Positions 51,958 through 60,668 of a stretch of 64,000 nt of DNA are shown piece after piece; the first letter of the stretch is position 1; each line of letters begins with the position of its first letter. Under the pieces are notes generated by a model that was given only the letters and a program-made list of their open reading frames with translations, ran no database searches and was not told where the DNA came from. A program made the position numbers and the translations under genes. Source of the DNA: Pengzhenrongella frigida (GTDB taxonomy: Bacteria > Actinomycetota > Actinomycetes > Actinomycetales > Cellulomonadaceae). Location: contig NZ_SDWW01000016.1 in NCBI RefSeq assembly GCF_004168625.1, positions 19,140 to 83,139 on the forward strand. The letters are read 5' to 3'.

Positions 51958-53303
51958 CCGACACCTACCTGAACCTCGTCAACTCGGGGTTCACGAAGAA
52001 GATGGCCAAGCAGCTCGGGCTGCCGCGACCCGCGCCGCTCGTGCGGTTCCAGGCCGGGCAGCCGCTGGTGCGCGGCCCGGTGCTCGTCCTGGCCGCCGCG
52101 AGCAGCGGCACCGACGCGGACGCCGTCGGCAAGCAGCTGCTCGGCTGGGGCCTGGACGTGCGCCGGCACGCGTCGGCGGGCGACACGTTCGGCGCCGTCG
52201 TGCTGGTGCTCACCGCGATCGCGCACCCGGACGAGCTGGCCGAACCCGTGCTCGCCACCGGGGCCACCCTGCGCTCGCTCGCTCGGGGCGCACGGGTCGT
52301 CACGCTCTCCCGGGTCGCCACGGCCGACGACGCCCCCGCCGTCGCGGCCGCGCGCCACGGGGTCGACGGCCTGCTGCGCTCGCTCGCGAAGGAGCTGCGC
52401 GGCGGGGCCACCGGCAACGGGGTCCAGCTCGCCGACGGGGTGGGCGTCGACGCGCCCTCGGCGCTCGGCGCGCTGCGGTTCTTCCTGTCGGCCCGCTCCG
52501 CCTACGTCGACGGGCAGCTGCTGACCGTGGACACGACCGCCGGGACGCTCCCCGAGGACTGGGACCGGCCGCTCGCCGGCCGGGTCGCGGTGGTCACCGG
52601 GGCCGCCCGCGGGATCGGGGCGGCCATCGCCGAGACGCTCGCACGCGACGGCGCGACCGTCATCGCGGTCGACGTGCCGGCCGCCGGCGAGGCCCTGGCC
52701 AAGGTCGCCAACAAGATCCGCGGGACCGCCCTCCAGCTCGACGTCACCGCGCCCGACGCGGGCGACCGGCTGCTCGAGCTGGCCCTGCGCCGGTACGGCA
52801 GCCTCGACATCGTGGTGCACAACGCCGGCATCCTGCGCGACAAGCTGCTGGTGAACATGACGCCCGAGAAGTGGGCTGCCGTGATCGCGGTCAACATCGC
52901 CGCCCAGCTGCGGATCAACGAGCAGCTGCTGGTGTCCGGCGAGTTCACCCGCGCCCCGCGGATCGTCTCGCTCGCCTCGACCAGCGGCATCGCGGGCAAC
53001 CGCGGCCAGACGAACTACGGGGCGTCCAAGAGCGGCGTCATCGGCATGGTGCGCGCCACGGCGCCGCTGCTCACCGCGTTCGGCGGCACGGCGAACGCGG
53101 TCGCACCGGGGTTCATCGAGACCGACATGACCGCGAAGATCCCGTTCGCGTCCCGCGAGATCGCCCGGCGCGCGAGCTCGCTGCAGCAGGGCGGGCAGCC
53201 GGTCGACGTCGCCGAGGCGGTCGCGTTCCTCGCCTCGCCGCAGGCCGGCGGCGTCGTCGGGCGGGTGCTGCGGGTGTGCGGCCAGAACCTGGTCGGCGCA
53301 TGA
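51954..53303 (+). CDS. High-molecular-weight 3-oxoacyl reductase (FabG4-like)
   Basis: 449 aa in two parts: an N-terminal flavodoxin-like domain (1-205) lacking cofactor motifs, and a C-terminal ketoreductase SDR domain (about 210-449) with VVTGAARGIG, HNAGIL, catalytic ASTSG, Y355 and K359 in NYGASK. This layout is that of FabG4 (HMwFabG) of mycobacteria, which uses NADH on acyl-CoAs. Gene order thiolase-FabG4-MaoC is the same as Rv0243-Rv0241c apart from strand. Confidence 0.92.
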   Translation: MTDTYLNLVNSGFTKKMAKQLGLPRPAPLVRFQAGQPLVRGPVLVLAAASSGTDADAVGKQLLGWGLDVRRHASAGDTFGAVVLVLTAIAHPDELAEPVLATGATLRSLARGARVVTLSRVATADDAPAVAAARHGVDGLLRSLAKELRGGATGNGVQLADGVGVDAPSALGALRFFLSARSAYVDGQLLTVDTTAGTLPEDWDRPLAGRVAVVTGAARGIGAAIAETLARDGATVIAVDVPAAGEALAKVANKIRGTALQLDVTAPDAGDRLLELALRRYGSLDIVVHNAGILRDKLLVNMTPEKWAAVIAVNIAAQLRINEQLLVSGEFTRAPRIVSLASTSGIAGNRGQTNYGASKSGVIGMVRATAPLLTAFGGTANAVAPGFIETDMTAKIPFASREIARRASSLQQGGQPVDVAEAVAFLASPQAGGVVGRVLRVCGQNLVGA

Positions 53304-54355
53304 GAGCCCCGGCGGTCCGGGCCCCGGGGGCCGGGGCTGGGGCTGGGGCCGGTCCTGGGGCTGGGGCCGGGTTGGTTGCCGGCGCGGCGCAGGACCGGCC
53401 GGTCACGCCCGAGCAGCCGACGCTGCGGGGACGGACCGAGGTGGTGCTCGCGGCCGTCCCCGGGCTCGGCGGGCTCTACGCGCGCGGCGTCGGGACCTCG
53501 GCCCGGCACGCGGTCGCATCCCGGCTCGGCCGGGCGAGCAGCACGCTGCCCGACGTCGTCTACGTCGCGCACGGCCTGCGGGCCGGAGCCGACCACCTGA
53601 CGGCGTACCAGCACCTGCTCGGCGAGAGCGCCTCGGACGTGCTGCCCGCCGGGTTCGTGCACGTGCTCGCGTTCCCGGTGGCCACGGCGCTGATGGTCCG
53701 GCCGGACTTCCCGCTGCCGCTCGCCGGGATGGTGCACCTCGCCAACCGGGTCGAGCAGCTGCGCCCGGTGTCCCTCGGTGACGTGCTCGACGTGCGGGCC
53801 TACGCGCGCGACCTGCGGGCGCACCGCTCGGGGACCCAGGTCGAGCTGGTCACCGAGGTGCGCGTGGCGACCGGCCCGCACGGCAGCGAGCTCGCGTGGC
53901 GCGGCACCTCGACCTACCTCGCCAAGGGCACCCACCTCCTGCCCCGCGACGCGGCGGACCCCGGGCGCGCCCCGGGTCGCGCGGGGTCCGACCCCTGGGT
54001 GGCGCCGACAGCCACCGCGCAGTGGCGGCTCGCCGGAGACATCGGCCGTCGGTACGCGACGGTGTCGGGCGACCGGAACCCGATTCACCTGTCGGCCCTG
54101 ACCGCGCGCGCCCTCGGGTTCCCACGGGCCATCGCGCACGGGATGTACACGGCGTCCCGTGCCCTGGCCGAGGTCGGCGCCGCGCGGACCGAGGCGTTCA
54201 CCTGGACGGTCGAGTTCGCCGGTCCCGTCCTGCTGCCCGGAACGGTCACCGTCCGGATCGCGACCGACGGCGCAACGGGCGGCTTCGGGTACACCGGCTG
54301 GAACGCCGGCTCGGGCCGGGTGCACTTCTCGGGCGCCGTCGTACCCCGCTCCTGA
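53300..54355 (+). CDS. MaoC-type (R)-specific enoyl hydratase (HtdX-like)
   Basis: 351 aa double hot-dog hydratase. The hydratase-2 motif YATVSGDRNPIHLSALTARA is followed by GFPRAIAHGMYT, giving the catalytic Asp and His. A low-complexity Gly/Ala lead of about 30 residues (GAGAGAGPGAGAG) at the start is coded by G-rich tandem DNA. ATGA overlap with the reductase. It completes a hydratase-ketoreductase-thiolase set for acyl-CoA chemistry. Confidence 0.9.
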   Translation: MRAPAVRAPGAGAGAGAGPGAGAGLVAGAAQDRPVTPEQPTLRGRTEVVLAAVPGLGGLYARGVGTSARHAVASRLGRASSTLPDVVYVAHGLRAGADHLTAYQHLLGESASDVLPAGFVHVLAFPVATALMVRPDFPLPLAGMVHLANRVEQLRPVSLGDVLDVRAYARDLRAHRSGTQVELVTEVRVATGPHGSELAWRGTSTYLAKGTHLLPRDAADPGRAPGRAGSDPWVAPTATAQWRLAGDIGRRYATVSGDRNPIHLSALTARALGFPRAIAHGMYTASRALAEVGAARTEAFTWTVEFAGPVLLPGTVTVRIATDGATGGFGYTGWNAGSGRVHFSGAVVPRS

Positions 54356-54462
54356 CCGAGGCGGCCGAGTCTGCTGCTGGCGGGACGACCGGCGCCCCGG
54401 CGCGGGACCGCCCGGCGCGTCGGACCGGGGCAACGGGGCGTCCGGCATGGCAGGGTCGGGGC

Positions 54463-55101
54463 GTGAAACGGCGCATCGGAGACGTGAAGCTGCATGACCT
54501 GGCCCCGTTCACGGGGGAGCTCGAGCCCGACGGCGACTACGACGGTCTCGAGCTGCGCGACCTGGACCTGAGCGGTCAGGACGCCGAGAACGCCCGCTTC
54601 CTCGGCTGCCGGATCGCCGGGTGCGCCCTGGACGATGCCAGCCTCACCCGCGCGCAGATCGCGGACACCGAGCTGACGGAGGTGCGCGCCCACACGCTCG
54701 GCGCGGTCGACTCGGCGTGGCGCGACGTCGCGCTCACCGGCTGCCGCCTCGGCGCGGTGACGGCCTACGGCGCCCACCTGACGCGGGTCCGGATCGCGGG
54801 CGGCAAGCTCGACTACCTCAACCTGCGCGACGGGGTGCTCACCGACGTCGTGTTCGAGGACTGCGTGATCGGCGAGCTCGACCTCATCGGCGCCAAGCTC
54901 ATCCGGGTGTCCTTCGTCGGCTGCCGCGTCGGCCAGCTCGACGTGACCCGCGCCGCGCTCGACCGCGTCGATCTTCGCGGCGCCGAGCTCAGCGCGCTGC
55001 GCGGCATGGCGCACCTGCGCGGCGCCACGATCAGCCCCGACCAGCTCACCGACCTCGCTCCCCACCTGGCGGCTCACCTCGGCCTCACGGTCGAGGACTG
55101 A
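54463..55101 (+). CDS. Pentapeptide-repeat protein
   Basis: 212 aa right-handed beta-helix of A(D/N)LxX-type repeats between about 30 and 190: LRDLDLSGQDAENARFLGCR, LDDASLTRAQIADTELTEV, LTGCRLGAVTAYGAHLTRVR, VSFVGCRVGQLDVTRAALDR, VDLRGAELSAL. Family members may mimic DNA and shield gyrase, but most are of unknown role. GTG start at 54463. Confidence 0.88.
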   Translation: MKRRIGDVKLHDLAPFTGELEPDGDYDGLELRDLDLSGQDAENARFLGCRIAGCALDDASLTRAQIADTELTEVRAHTLGAVDSAWRDVALTGCRLGAVTAYGAHLTRVRIAGGKLDYLNLRDGVLTDVVFEDCVIGELDLIGAKLIRVSFVGCRVGQLDVTRAALDRVDLRGAELSALRGMAHLRGATISPDQLTDLAPHLAAHLGLTVED

Positions 55102-55134
55102 GGCCTACTCCTCTGGCGGAGGGTGCGGGAACCG

Positions 55135-56541
55135 TCAGGGGGCTGACGGCTGGAGCGGGGCGGGGGTGCATGCGGCCGCCGTGGCGGCCAGCCCGCTCAG
55201 GCCGTGGATCTGGATCAGGGGACGTGGGTCGTCGGCCACCGTCCAGCAGCCGTCGACGATCGTGTACCGGGCCGCCGGACCGGCGGTGACGTAGGTCCGC
55301 ACCGCCGCGACCAGCCGATCCACCGCCTCGACCTCGCTGCCGACCCCGACGCTCGCGCGGATCGCACCCTCGGGCGCGCCGAGCCGGGCGAGCAGCGGAT
55401 GCGCGCAGAACCGGCCGTCGCGCACGCCGATCCCGTGCTCGGCGGCGAGATAGGCCGCGACCAGGCCCGGGTCGTGCCCGGTGAGGCTGAACGCCACCAC
55501 GCCGACCGGATCCGCGGAGTCCGCCCAGACCCGGAAGACTCGCACCCCGTCGATCGCCTCCAGGCCCGCCACGAGCCGGGCGCGCAACCGGCCCTCGTGC
55601 GCAGCGAGCGCACCGGCGGGCAGCGCGGCGAGGGCCTCGCACGCCTGCGCCAGCGCGATCGCGCCGATCACGTTCGGCGAGCCGGCCTCGTGGCGTGCCG
55701 GCGACGTCGTCCAGACCGTCTTGCCGGCGCGGACCTCGCGCACCGCACCGCCGCCGGCGAGGTAGGCCTCCCCGGCGTCGAGCCAGTCGCGGCGACCCAC
55801 GAGCGCCCCCGCACCGAACGGGGCGTAGGTCTTGTGCCCGGAGAAGGCCACGTAGTCCGCCCCGCTCGCCTCGAGCGAGAACCCCCGGTGCGGCACCAGC
55901 TGGGCGCCGTCGACCACGATCCGCGCGCCGGCGTCGTGCGCGAGGCGGACGACGTCCGCAATCGGCAGCGCCTCCCCCGTCACGTTGGAGGCACCCGTGA
56001 CCGCGACGAGCGCGTACGACGACGCCGCCAGCTCGCGCTCGAGCGCGGCGAGGGTCGCGACGACGGTGTCCTCGATCGGGAGCACCGTCGCGTCCAGCCG
56101 CTGCCACGGGAGGAGGTTGGCGTGGTGCTCGACGTCGAGCACGAGCACCCGTCCGCCGGCCGGGACGCAGCCGGTGAGCAGGTTGAGCGCATCGGTCGTG
56201 TTGCGCGTGATGATCGCGACGTCGTCCGGGCGCGCCCCCACGAACCGCGCGATCGTCTGCCGGGACGCCTCGTACAGCGCCGTCGAGACCTGCGAGAGGT
56301 AGCCCGCGCCGCGGTGCACGCTCGCGTACAGCGGCAGCACCTCGGTCACCCGCGCGGCGACGGACTCGAGCGCGGGCGCGCTGGCCGCGTAGTCGAGATT
56401 GGCGTAGGTGCGGGTCGTGCCGTCGAACAGCGGCACCTGGGTCGATGCTCCGACCACGGGCAGCAGCGCTGCACCGGGTGAGCGAGGGGTCGGCGTCGTC
56501 GGCCCGCAGGTTGCGGTCCCGAGTTCGGTGGTGACGGTCAT
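55135..56541 (-). CDS. Class V aminotransferase (cysteine-desulfurase-like)
   Basis: 468 aa PLP enzyme. The PLP lysine lies near residue 237 in SGHKTYAPFGAGALVG; DGAQLVPHRGF, SNVTGEALP and HHANLLPW fit the Csd/SufS type. The region where a catalytic Cys would sit in SufS is not clearly conserved, so desulfurase activity is not certain. The ATG at 56541 has GGAGGA 7 nt upstream. A SAM-IV riboswitch lies in its 5' leader, indicating a role in sulfur metabolism. Confidence 0.82.
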   Translation of the reverse strand: MTVTTELGTATCGPTTPTPRSPGAALLPVVGASTQVPLFDGTTRTYANLDYAASAPALESVAARVTEVLPLYASVHRGAGYLSQVSTALYEASRQTIARFVGARPDDVAIITRNTTDALNLLTGCVPAGGRVLVLDVEHHANLLPWQRLDATVLPIEDTVVATLAALERELAASSYALVAVTGASNVTGEALPIADVVRLAHDAGARIVVDGAQLVPHRGFSLEASGADYVAFSGHKTYAPFGAGALVGRRDWLDAGEAYLAGGGAVREVRAGKTVWTTSPARHEAGSPNVIGAIALAQACEALAALPAGALAAHEGRLRARLVAGLEAIDGVRVFRVWADSADPVGVVAFSLTGHDPGLVAAYLAAEHGIGVRDGRFCAHPLLARLGAPEGAIRASVGVGSEVEAVDRLVAAVRTYVTAGPAARYTIVDGCWTVADDPRPLIQIHGLSGLAATAAACTPAPLQPSAP

Positions 56542-56596
56542 GAGAGTCCTCCGGCGGATCCATCGGACCACCAGGCGGCAGTCCGCGCTTGCCTCG

Positions 56597-56698
56597 ACCG
56601 AGTGGTCGGGGCCAGGTCGTCACCCGGGGCACCCCACCGCGGTTGGAGGGTTGCCGGCCAGCAAGCCGGGGCTATCTGCTGGCACTCGTGACCTGCAT
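56597..56698 (-). promoter_or_regulatory. SAM-IV riboswitch
   Basis: On the minus strand: CAGGTCACGAGTGCCAGC (from 56695) starts the P1 stem, pairing with GACCTG (56618-56613); then AGCCCCGGCTTGCTGGCC, GGCAACCCTCCAACCGCG and GGGGTGCCCCGGGTGACG. This follows the known mycobacterial SAM-IV leaders nearly base for base. A further hairpin CGACC-ACT-CGGTCG fits the downstream part. It lies 55 bp before the class V aminotransferase start. Confidence 0.9.
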
Positions 56699-56813
56699 CG
56701 AGGATCGGCCCCCACCCGCCGGGCTGTCAACGCCGAGACGGAATGTCTCAGCAATCGGACGAATTGGTCCCACGGCTTGGTGAGACCCACCCCCGGCACG
56801 TACGCTCGCCGAC

Positions 56814-56908
56814 ACCATCCAGAGCGGCCGAGAGATCTGGCTCGACGACGCCGCAGCAACCCCCCGCAGCTCGCCTGTGGTCGAGGGTGCTACCGCCAGG
56901 ACCGATGG
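56814..56908 (+). promoter_or_regulatory. SAM-I (S-box) riboswitch
   Basis: P1 pairs CCATC (56815-56819) with GATGG (56904-56908). Core blocks CAGAGCGGCCGAGAGATCTG, GCTCGACGACGCC, GCAGCAACC and GGTGCTACCGCCAGGACC match the S-box consensus (GAGnGA, GCAACC, GGTGCnA). The Shine-Dalgarno GGAGG (56907-56911) overlaps the 3' strand of P1, so ligand binding should block ribosome access to the first gene. Confidence 0.9.
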
Positions 56909-56915
56909 AGGCGAC

Positions 56916-57236
56916 ATGAGCACCCTGACCACCCCCGCGACGTCGGGCAGCGGCGACCCGACGGGGACCGGCGCACCCGCGGCGGCCGACGTCCTCGCCG
57001 ACGAGACGGTCCCCGCCCCCGAGGAGCGGCTGCGGTACCGGCTGCTGACCGGCCCCGATGACCGCGCCTTCTGCGAGCGCGTCAGCGCCGCCCTCGCGGA
57101 CGGCTACCGGCTGCACGGGAACCCGACCGTCACGTTCAACGGCGTGCGGGTGATCGCGGCGCAGGCGGTCGTGCTCGACTCGTCGCCGGAATCCACCGTG
57201 CCGTCGTGGTCCGCCGTGACCGAGGCGCAGTCGTGA
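56916..57236 (+). CDS. DUF1737 domain protein
   Basis: 106 aa. The domain RYRLLTGPDDRAFCERVSAA, LADGYRLHGNPTV and FNGVRVIAAQAVVL is DUF1737, a small domain of unknown role. First gene of the sulfur operon; ATG at 56916 right after the SAM-I riboswitch. A GTG at 56877 lies inside the riboswitch and is rejected. Overlaps the rhodanese gene by 4 nt. Confidence 0.83.
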   Translation: MSTLTTPATSGSGDPTGTGAPAAADVLADETVPAPEERLRYRLLTGPDDRAFCERVSAALADGYRLHGNPTVTFNGVRVIAAQAVVLDSSPESTVPSWSAVTEAQS

Positions 57237-57655
57237 GCGGCTACGCGGGCGACCTGACCCCGGCGCAGGCCTGGGACCTGCTCGCCGGCGACGAGCGCGC
57301 GGTCCTCGTGGACGTGCGCACCGAGGCCGAGTGGCGCTACGTCGGGGTGCCCGACGTCGGCACGCTGGGCCGGGCGGCCGCGCTGGTCGAGTGGGTCGGC
57401 TACCCCAGCGGGGCGGTGAACCCGACCTTCCTCCCGCAGCTGACCGGCGCAGGCCTGGCCGTGGGCGACGGGCGACCGGTCCTGTTCCTGTGCCGCTCGG
57501 GCGTGCGCTCGGTGGCCGCGGCGAAGGCCGCCACGGCGGCGGGGTTCGGCCCGGCGTACAACATCCTCGAGGGCTTCGAGGGCGACCTGGACCCGGCCGC
57601 GCACCGCGGCCGGTCCGGCTGGCGAGCCGCCGGCCTCCCCTGGCGGCAGTCGTGA
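57233..57655 (+). CDS. Rhodanese-like sulfurtransferase
   Basis: 140 aa single rhodanese domain. The active loop is CRSGVRS with Cys87; DVRTEAEWRYVGVPD and YNILEGFEGDLD are typical. It carries persulfide sulfur and probably supports the sulfhydrylase made from the next gene. GTG start; GTGA overlaps at both ends of the gene. Confidence 0.88.
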   Translation: MSGYAGDLTPAQAWDLLAGDERAVLVDVRTEAEWRYVGVPDVGTLGRAAALVEWVGYPSGAVNPTFLPQLTGAGLAVGDGRPVLFLCRSGVRSVAAAKAATAAGFGPAYNILEGFEGDLDPAAHRGRSGWRAAGLPWRQS

Positions 57656-58950
57656 GCGACGTCGGCGAGACCGCCGGTCACGGCGCCGGGCCCGGCGCAG
57701 CGCACGTCCCCGGGCCGGGCGCCTGGGACGACGGCTCGCTGCCGCTCGAGCGGCTGCGCCCCGACACGCTGGCCGTGCGCGGCGGGCACGTCCGCACCCC
57801 GTTCGCCGAGACGTCCGAGGCCCTGTTCCTCACCCAGGGGTACGTCTACGCCCATGCGGCCGACGCCGAGGCGGCGTTCGCGGGCTCGACCGACCGGTTC
57901 CTGTACTCGCGGTACGGCAACCCGACCGTGTCCACGTTCGAGGAGCGCCTGCGCCTGATCGAGGGCGCCGAGGCCTGCTACGCGACGGCCACCGGCATGT
58001 CGGCGGTCTTCACGGCGCTGGCCGCGCTGGTCAAGGCCGGTGACCGGATCGTCGCCGCGCGCGCGCTGTTCGGCTCGAGCCTGGTGATCTTCGACGAGAT
58101 CTTCGCCAAGTGGGGCGTGCGGACCGACTACGTCGACGCGCACGTGCCCGAGCAGTGGGTCGAGGCCCTGTCGACCCCCGCGACCGTCGTGTTCTTCGAG
58201 ACGCCGTCGAACCCGATGCAGGACATCGTCGACGTCGCCGCGGTGAGCGCCCTCGCGCACGCGGCCGGCGCCGTCGTCGTCCTGGACAACGTGTTCGCGA
58301 CGCCCGTGCTGCAGAAGCCCCTCACGCAAGGGGCCGACGTCGTCGTCTACTCGGCCACCAAGCACATCGACGGGCAGGGGCGGGTGCTGGGCGGGGCGAT
58401 CCTCGGGTCGCGCGAGTTCATCTCCGGCCCGGTCCAGCTGTTCCTGCGCAACACCGGCCCGTCGCTGAGCCCGTTCAACGCGTGGGTGCTGCTCAAGGGG
58501 CTCGAGACGATGTCGCTGCGCGTGCGGGCGCAGACGGCGGCCGCGCTCCAGCTCGCGACCTGGCTCGAGGCGCAGCCGCAGATCGCCCGCGTGCGCTACC
58601 CGTTCCTCGCCTCGCACCCGCAGCACGATCTCGCCCGGGCGCAGATGTCGGGCGGCGGGACAGTGGTCACGTTCGACCTCGCCGTTCCGGACGGCACGGT
58701 CCCCGACGTCGCCAAGAAGGCGACGTTCGAGTTCCTCGACGCGCTCGAGGTCATCGACATCTCGAACAACCTCGGCGACGCGAAGTCGATCGTCACGCAC
58801 CCCGCGACGACGACGCACCGCAAGCTCGGTACGGCCGGTCGCGCCGCGGTCGGCATCGCGGAGACGACCGTGCGGCTGTCCGTCGGGCTCGAGGACCCGC
58901 TCGACCTGATCGACGACCTGGCGCGGGCGCTCGGGGTCCCGACCGTCTGA
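57652..58950 (+). CDS. metZ: O-succinylhomoserine sulfhydrylase
   Basis: 432 aa PLP enzyme of the Cys/Met metabolism family. YSRYGNPTVSTFEERLR, FFETPSNPMQDIVDV, and the PLP lysine K237 in YSATKHIDGQGR fit MetZ, forming homocysteine from O-succinyl-(or acetyl-)homoserine and sulfide. A 35-residue Gly/Ala/Pro lead precedes the domain. GTG start at 57652. Regulated by the upstream SAM-I riboswitch, so made when SAM is low. Confidence 0.9.
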   Translation: MSDVGETAGHGAGPGAAHVPGPGAWDDGSLPLERLRPDTLAVRGGHVRTPFAETSEALFLTQGYVYAHAADAEAAFAGSTDRFLYSRYGNPTVSTFEERLRLIEGAEACYATATGMSAVFTALAALVKAGDRIVAARALFGSSLVIFDEIFAKWGVRTDYVDAHVPEQWVEALSTPATVVFFETPSNPMQDIVDVAAVSALAHAAGAVVVLDNVFATPVLQKPLTQGADVVVYSATKHIDGQGRVLGGAILGSREFISGPVQLFLRNTGPSLSPFNAWVLLKGLETMSLRVRAQTAAALQLATWLEAQPQIARVRYPFLASHPQHDLARAQMSGGGTVVTFDLAVPDGTVPDVAKKATFEFLDALEVIDISNNLGDAKSIVTHPATTTHRKLGTAGRAAVGIAETTVRLSVGLEDPLDLIDDLARALGVPTV

Positions 58951-58977
58951 GCTGGCGGTTGGCGGATGACCTCTGGC

Positions 58978-59000
58978 GGCTGACGGCTTAGTCGTCAGCC
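58978..59000. terminator. Hairpin after metZ
   Basis: GGCTGACG and CGTCAGCC arms around GCTTAGT, between metZ and the convergent gene. A further CGTCAG follows. No T-run. Confidence 0.6.
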
Positions 59001-59001
59001 G

Positions 59002-60237
59002 TCAGTCGGCGGCCGTGACTGCGGCGAGGAGACCGGGGAGCGCGGCGCGCAGGTCGGCGTCCGCGGCCGCGGGCAACGGCGACCCGGCGAGCGCGAAGTC
59101 GACCCACGCGGTGACCACGGCCGGCAAGGTGGTTCGGTCGGCCGCGGTCAGCGTGACCCGGCTCGGCAGCCAGCGAGCGAGGAAGGTCGCGAGCTTGAGC
59201 GGGCTGAGCCGCAGCGGGCGGCCGTCGTCGTAGTCGAAGCCGTAGTCCACGAGCTCGCGCGCGAGGAGCGCGACCGAGTCCGGTGCCAGCCCGACCGGCG
59301 CCGAGGCGGGCTCGGACTCCGTGAACTGCCGCACCAGGGCCTCCCGAGCCGACGGTTCGGCGATCACGCGATCGTCGAGCGCCGACGGCGCGTGCAGGCC
59401 CGCCGCGACGAGCGCCGCGCGTACCTCGACGCTCGCCGCGGCGGTCGGGTCCGACGTCGCCGGGAGCAGGCGCAGCCGGGCGAGCGCCAGGGCGTGCATC
59501 TCGTCGAACGCCTCGGCCGTCGCGGGCGCTTCGGTCCGCTCGGTCGCCGCGAGCGCGCGCTCGAGCAGGAACCGCGCCGCGGCCAGGTCCAGCTCGACGT
59601 AGTGATGGACCGGGTCGGCCGCGCCGTCCCTGCCCATGGCCGCCCGCACGGCCGCGGTGTCCTCGATGACGAAGACCTCCGGGCACCAGCCGCCCAGGTG
59701 GGAGAAGTCGACGTGGGCCAGCAGCGCGTGCGTGCGACCCGTCCCGGTGAACTCCACCGCCACCGTCGCGGTGTCGCCGAACGCGTCCGCGAGCACCATC
59801 GCGCGGTCGGGGGCCCAGGTGTCGATCGCGCCTGTCCAGGCCGGCCGGAAGATCCCCGGCAGCTCCCGCAGGCGGTGTCGGGCACGCATCCGCGACGACT
59901 CGGCGGGCGCGAGGCGGGCGAGCGCGACCAGCGCGGCGGTCGCCGCCGGATTCGCCCGAACCGCGAGACCGTCGATGAAGGCGTCGACCGTCCCGGTCGG
60001 CGCGCCGGGCTCGTCGGCCTCGATGCCCCGCATCGAGCCGAGGACATCCGTGAGCAGGATCTCGGCCACGAACGGGTCTTCGCTGCGCAGCGTCTCCTGC
60101 AACGCATCCTCGAGGTCGCCATAGACCGCATCGAGGGCGGTCCGACCGGCAGGCTCGGCCCGGGACGCGGGCTGCGGCCGGTTCGAGGAGGGGTTCGGGC
60201 GGTGCTTCTTCTGGCGCTTACGGCTGACGGGGCTCAC
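59002..60237 (-). CDS. Conserved hypothetical protein
   Basis: 411 aa. Basic N terminus (SRKRQKKHRPNPSSNR), then Ala/Leu-rich helices and a few clear segments: DPFVAEILLTDVLGSMRGIE, VEFTGTGRTHALLAHVDFSH, VHHYVELDLAAARFLLERAL. No catalytic motif or family that I recognise. Predicted cytosolic. Codon use is like its neighbours, so it is a genuine gene of unknown function. Confidence 0.75.
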   Translation of the reverse strand: MSPVSRKRQKKHRPNPSSNRPQPASRAEPAGRTALDAVYGDLEDALQETLRSEDPFVAEILLTDVLGSMRGIEADEPGAPTGTVDAFIDGLAVRANPAATAALVALARLAPAESSRMRARHRLRELPGIFRPAWTGAIDTWAPDRAMVLADAFGDTATVAVEFTGTGRTHALLAHVDFSHLGGWCPEVFVIEDTAAVRAAMGRDGAADPVHHYVELDLAAARFLLERALAATERTEAPATAEAFDEMHALALARLRLLPATSDPTAAASVEVRAALVAAGLHAPSALDDRVIAEPSAREALVRQFTESEPASAPVGLAPDSVALLARELVDYGFDYDDGRPLRLSPLKLATFLARWLPSRVTLTAADRTTLPAVVTAWVDFALAGSPLPAAADADLRAALPGLLAAVTAAD

Positions 60238-60332
60238 GACCGTCGAGTGTCACCGTTCCCCGGACCAGGCACAAGTCAACGCCGGCGACCCCTCGCCGCG
60301 CTGCCGCGGGCGGTGCTAGCGTCCAACCCCTC

Positions 60333-60641
60333 ATGGCTGCCACCGAACCGCTTGCGTACCCGAGCTGGAACCCGGGCGGCGAGCTCGGCCTGGCCCTGCA
60401 GACCGCCGCCGACGCGCTCGAACGCAACGGTCTGCAACCGACCGGGACCCACCCGCTCACCGGCATGACCCGCCACCAGCGGGCCGCCCTCGGCGCGCTG
60501 CTCGGCTGCGGCATGGTCCGACCCCAGGTGCGGCTCGACCTCGAGGTGCTCGACGCGATCTTCCGCGGCAAGTACCACCTCGCGGGCGGTCTGGTCGAGG
60601 CGTGCGAGATCGCGCTCGGTCGACCGCTCGTCGCGGTCTGA
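60333..60641 (+). CDS. Hypothetical 102-residue protein
   Basis: Reads SWNPGGELGLALQTAADALE, MTRHQRAALGALLGCGMVRP, LAGGLVEACEIALGRPL. Mostly helical, no motif recognised. Single gene between a hypothetical gene and purQ, convergent with purQ. Likely genuine on base composition. Confidence 0.6.
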   Translation: MAATEPLAYPSWNPGGELGLALQTAADALERNGLQPTGTHPLTGMTRHQRAALGALLGCGMVRPQVRLDLEVLDAIFRGKYHLAGGLVEACEIALGRPLVAV

Positions 60642-60668
60642 GGATCTGGCGAGAGCTCGGCCGAGGAC

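Noticed and set aside
56877..56915. GTG 56877 as start of the DUF1737 gene
   Set aside because: It lies inside the SAM-I riboswitch core; the ATG at 56916 has a good Shine-Dalgarno and matches the protein family.
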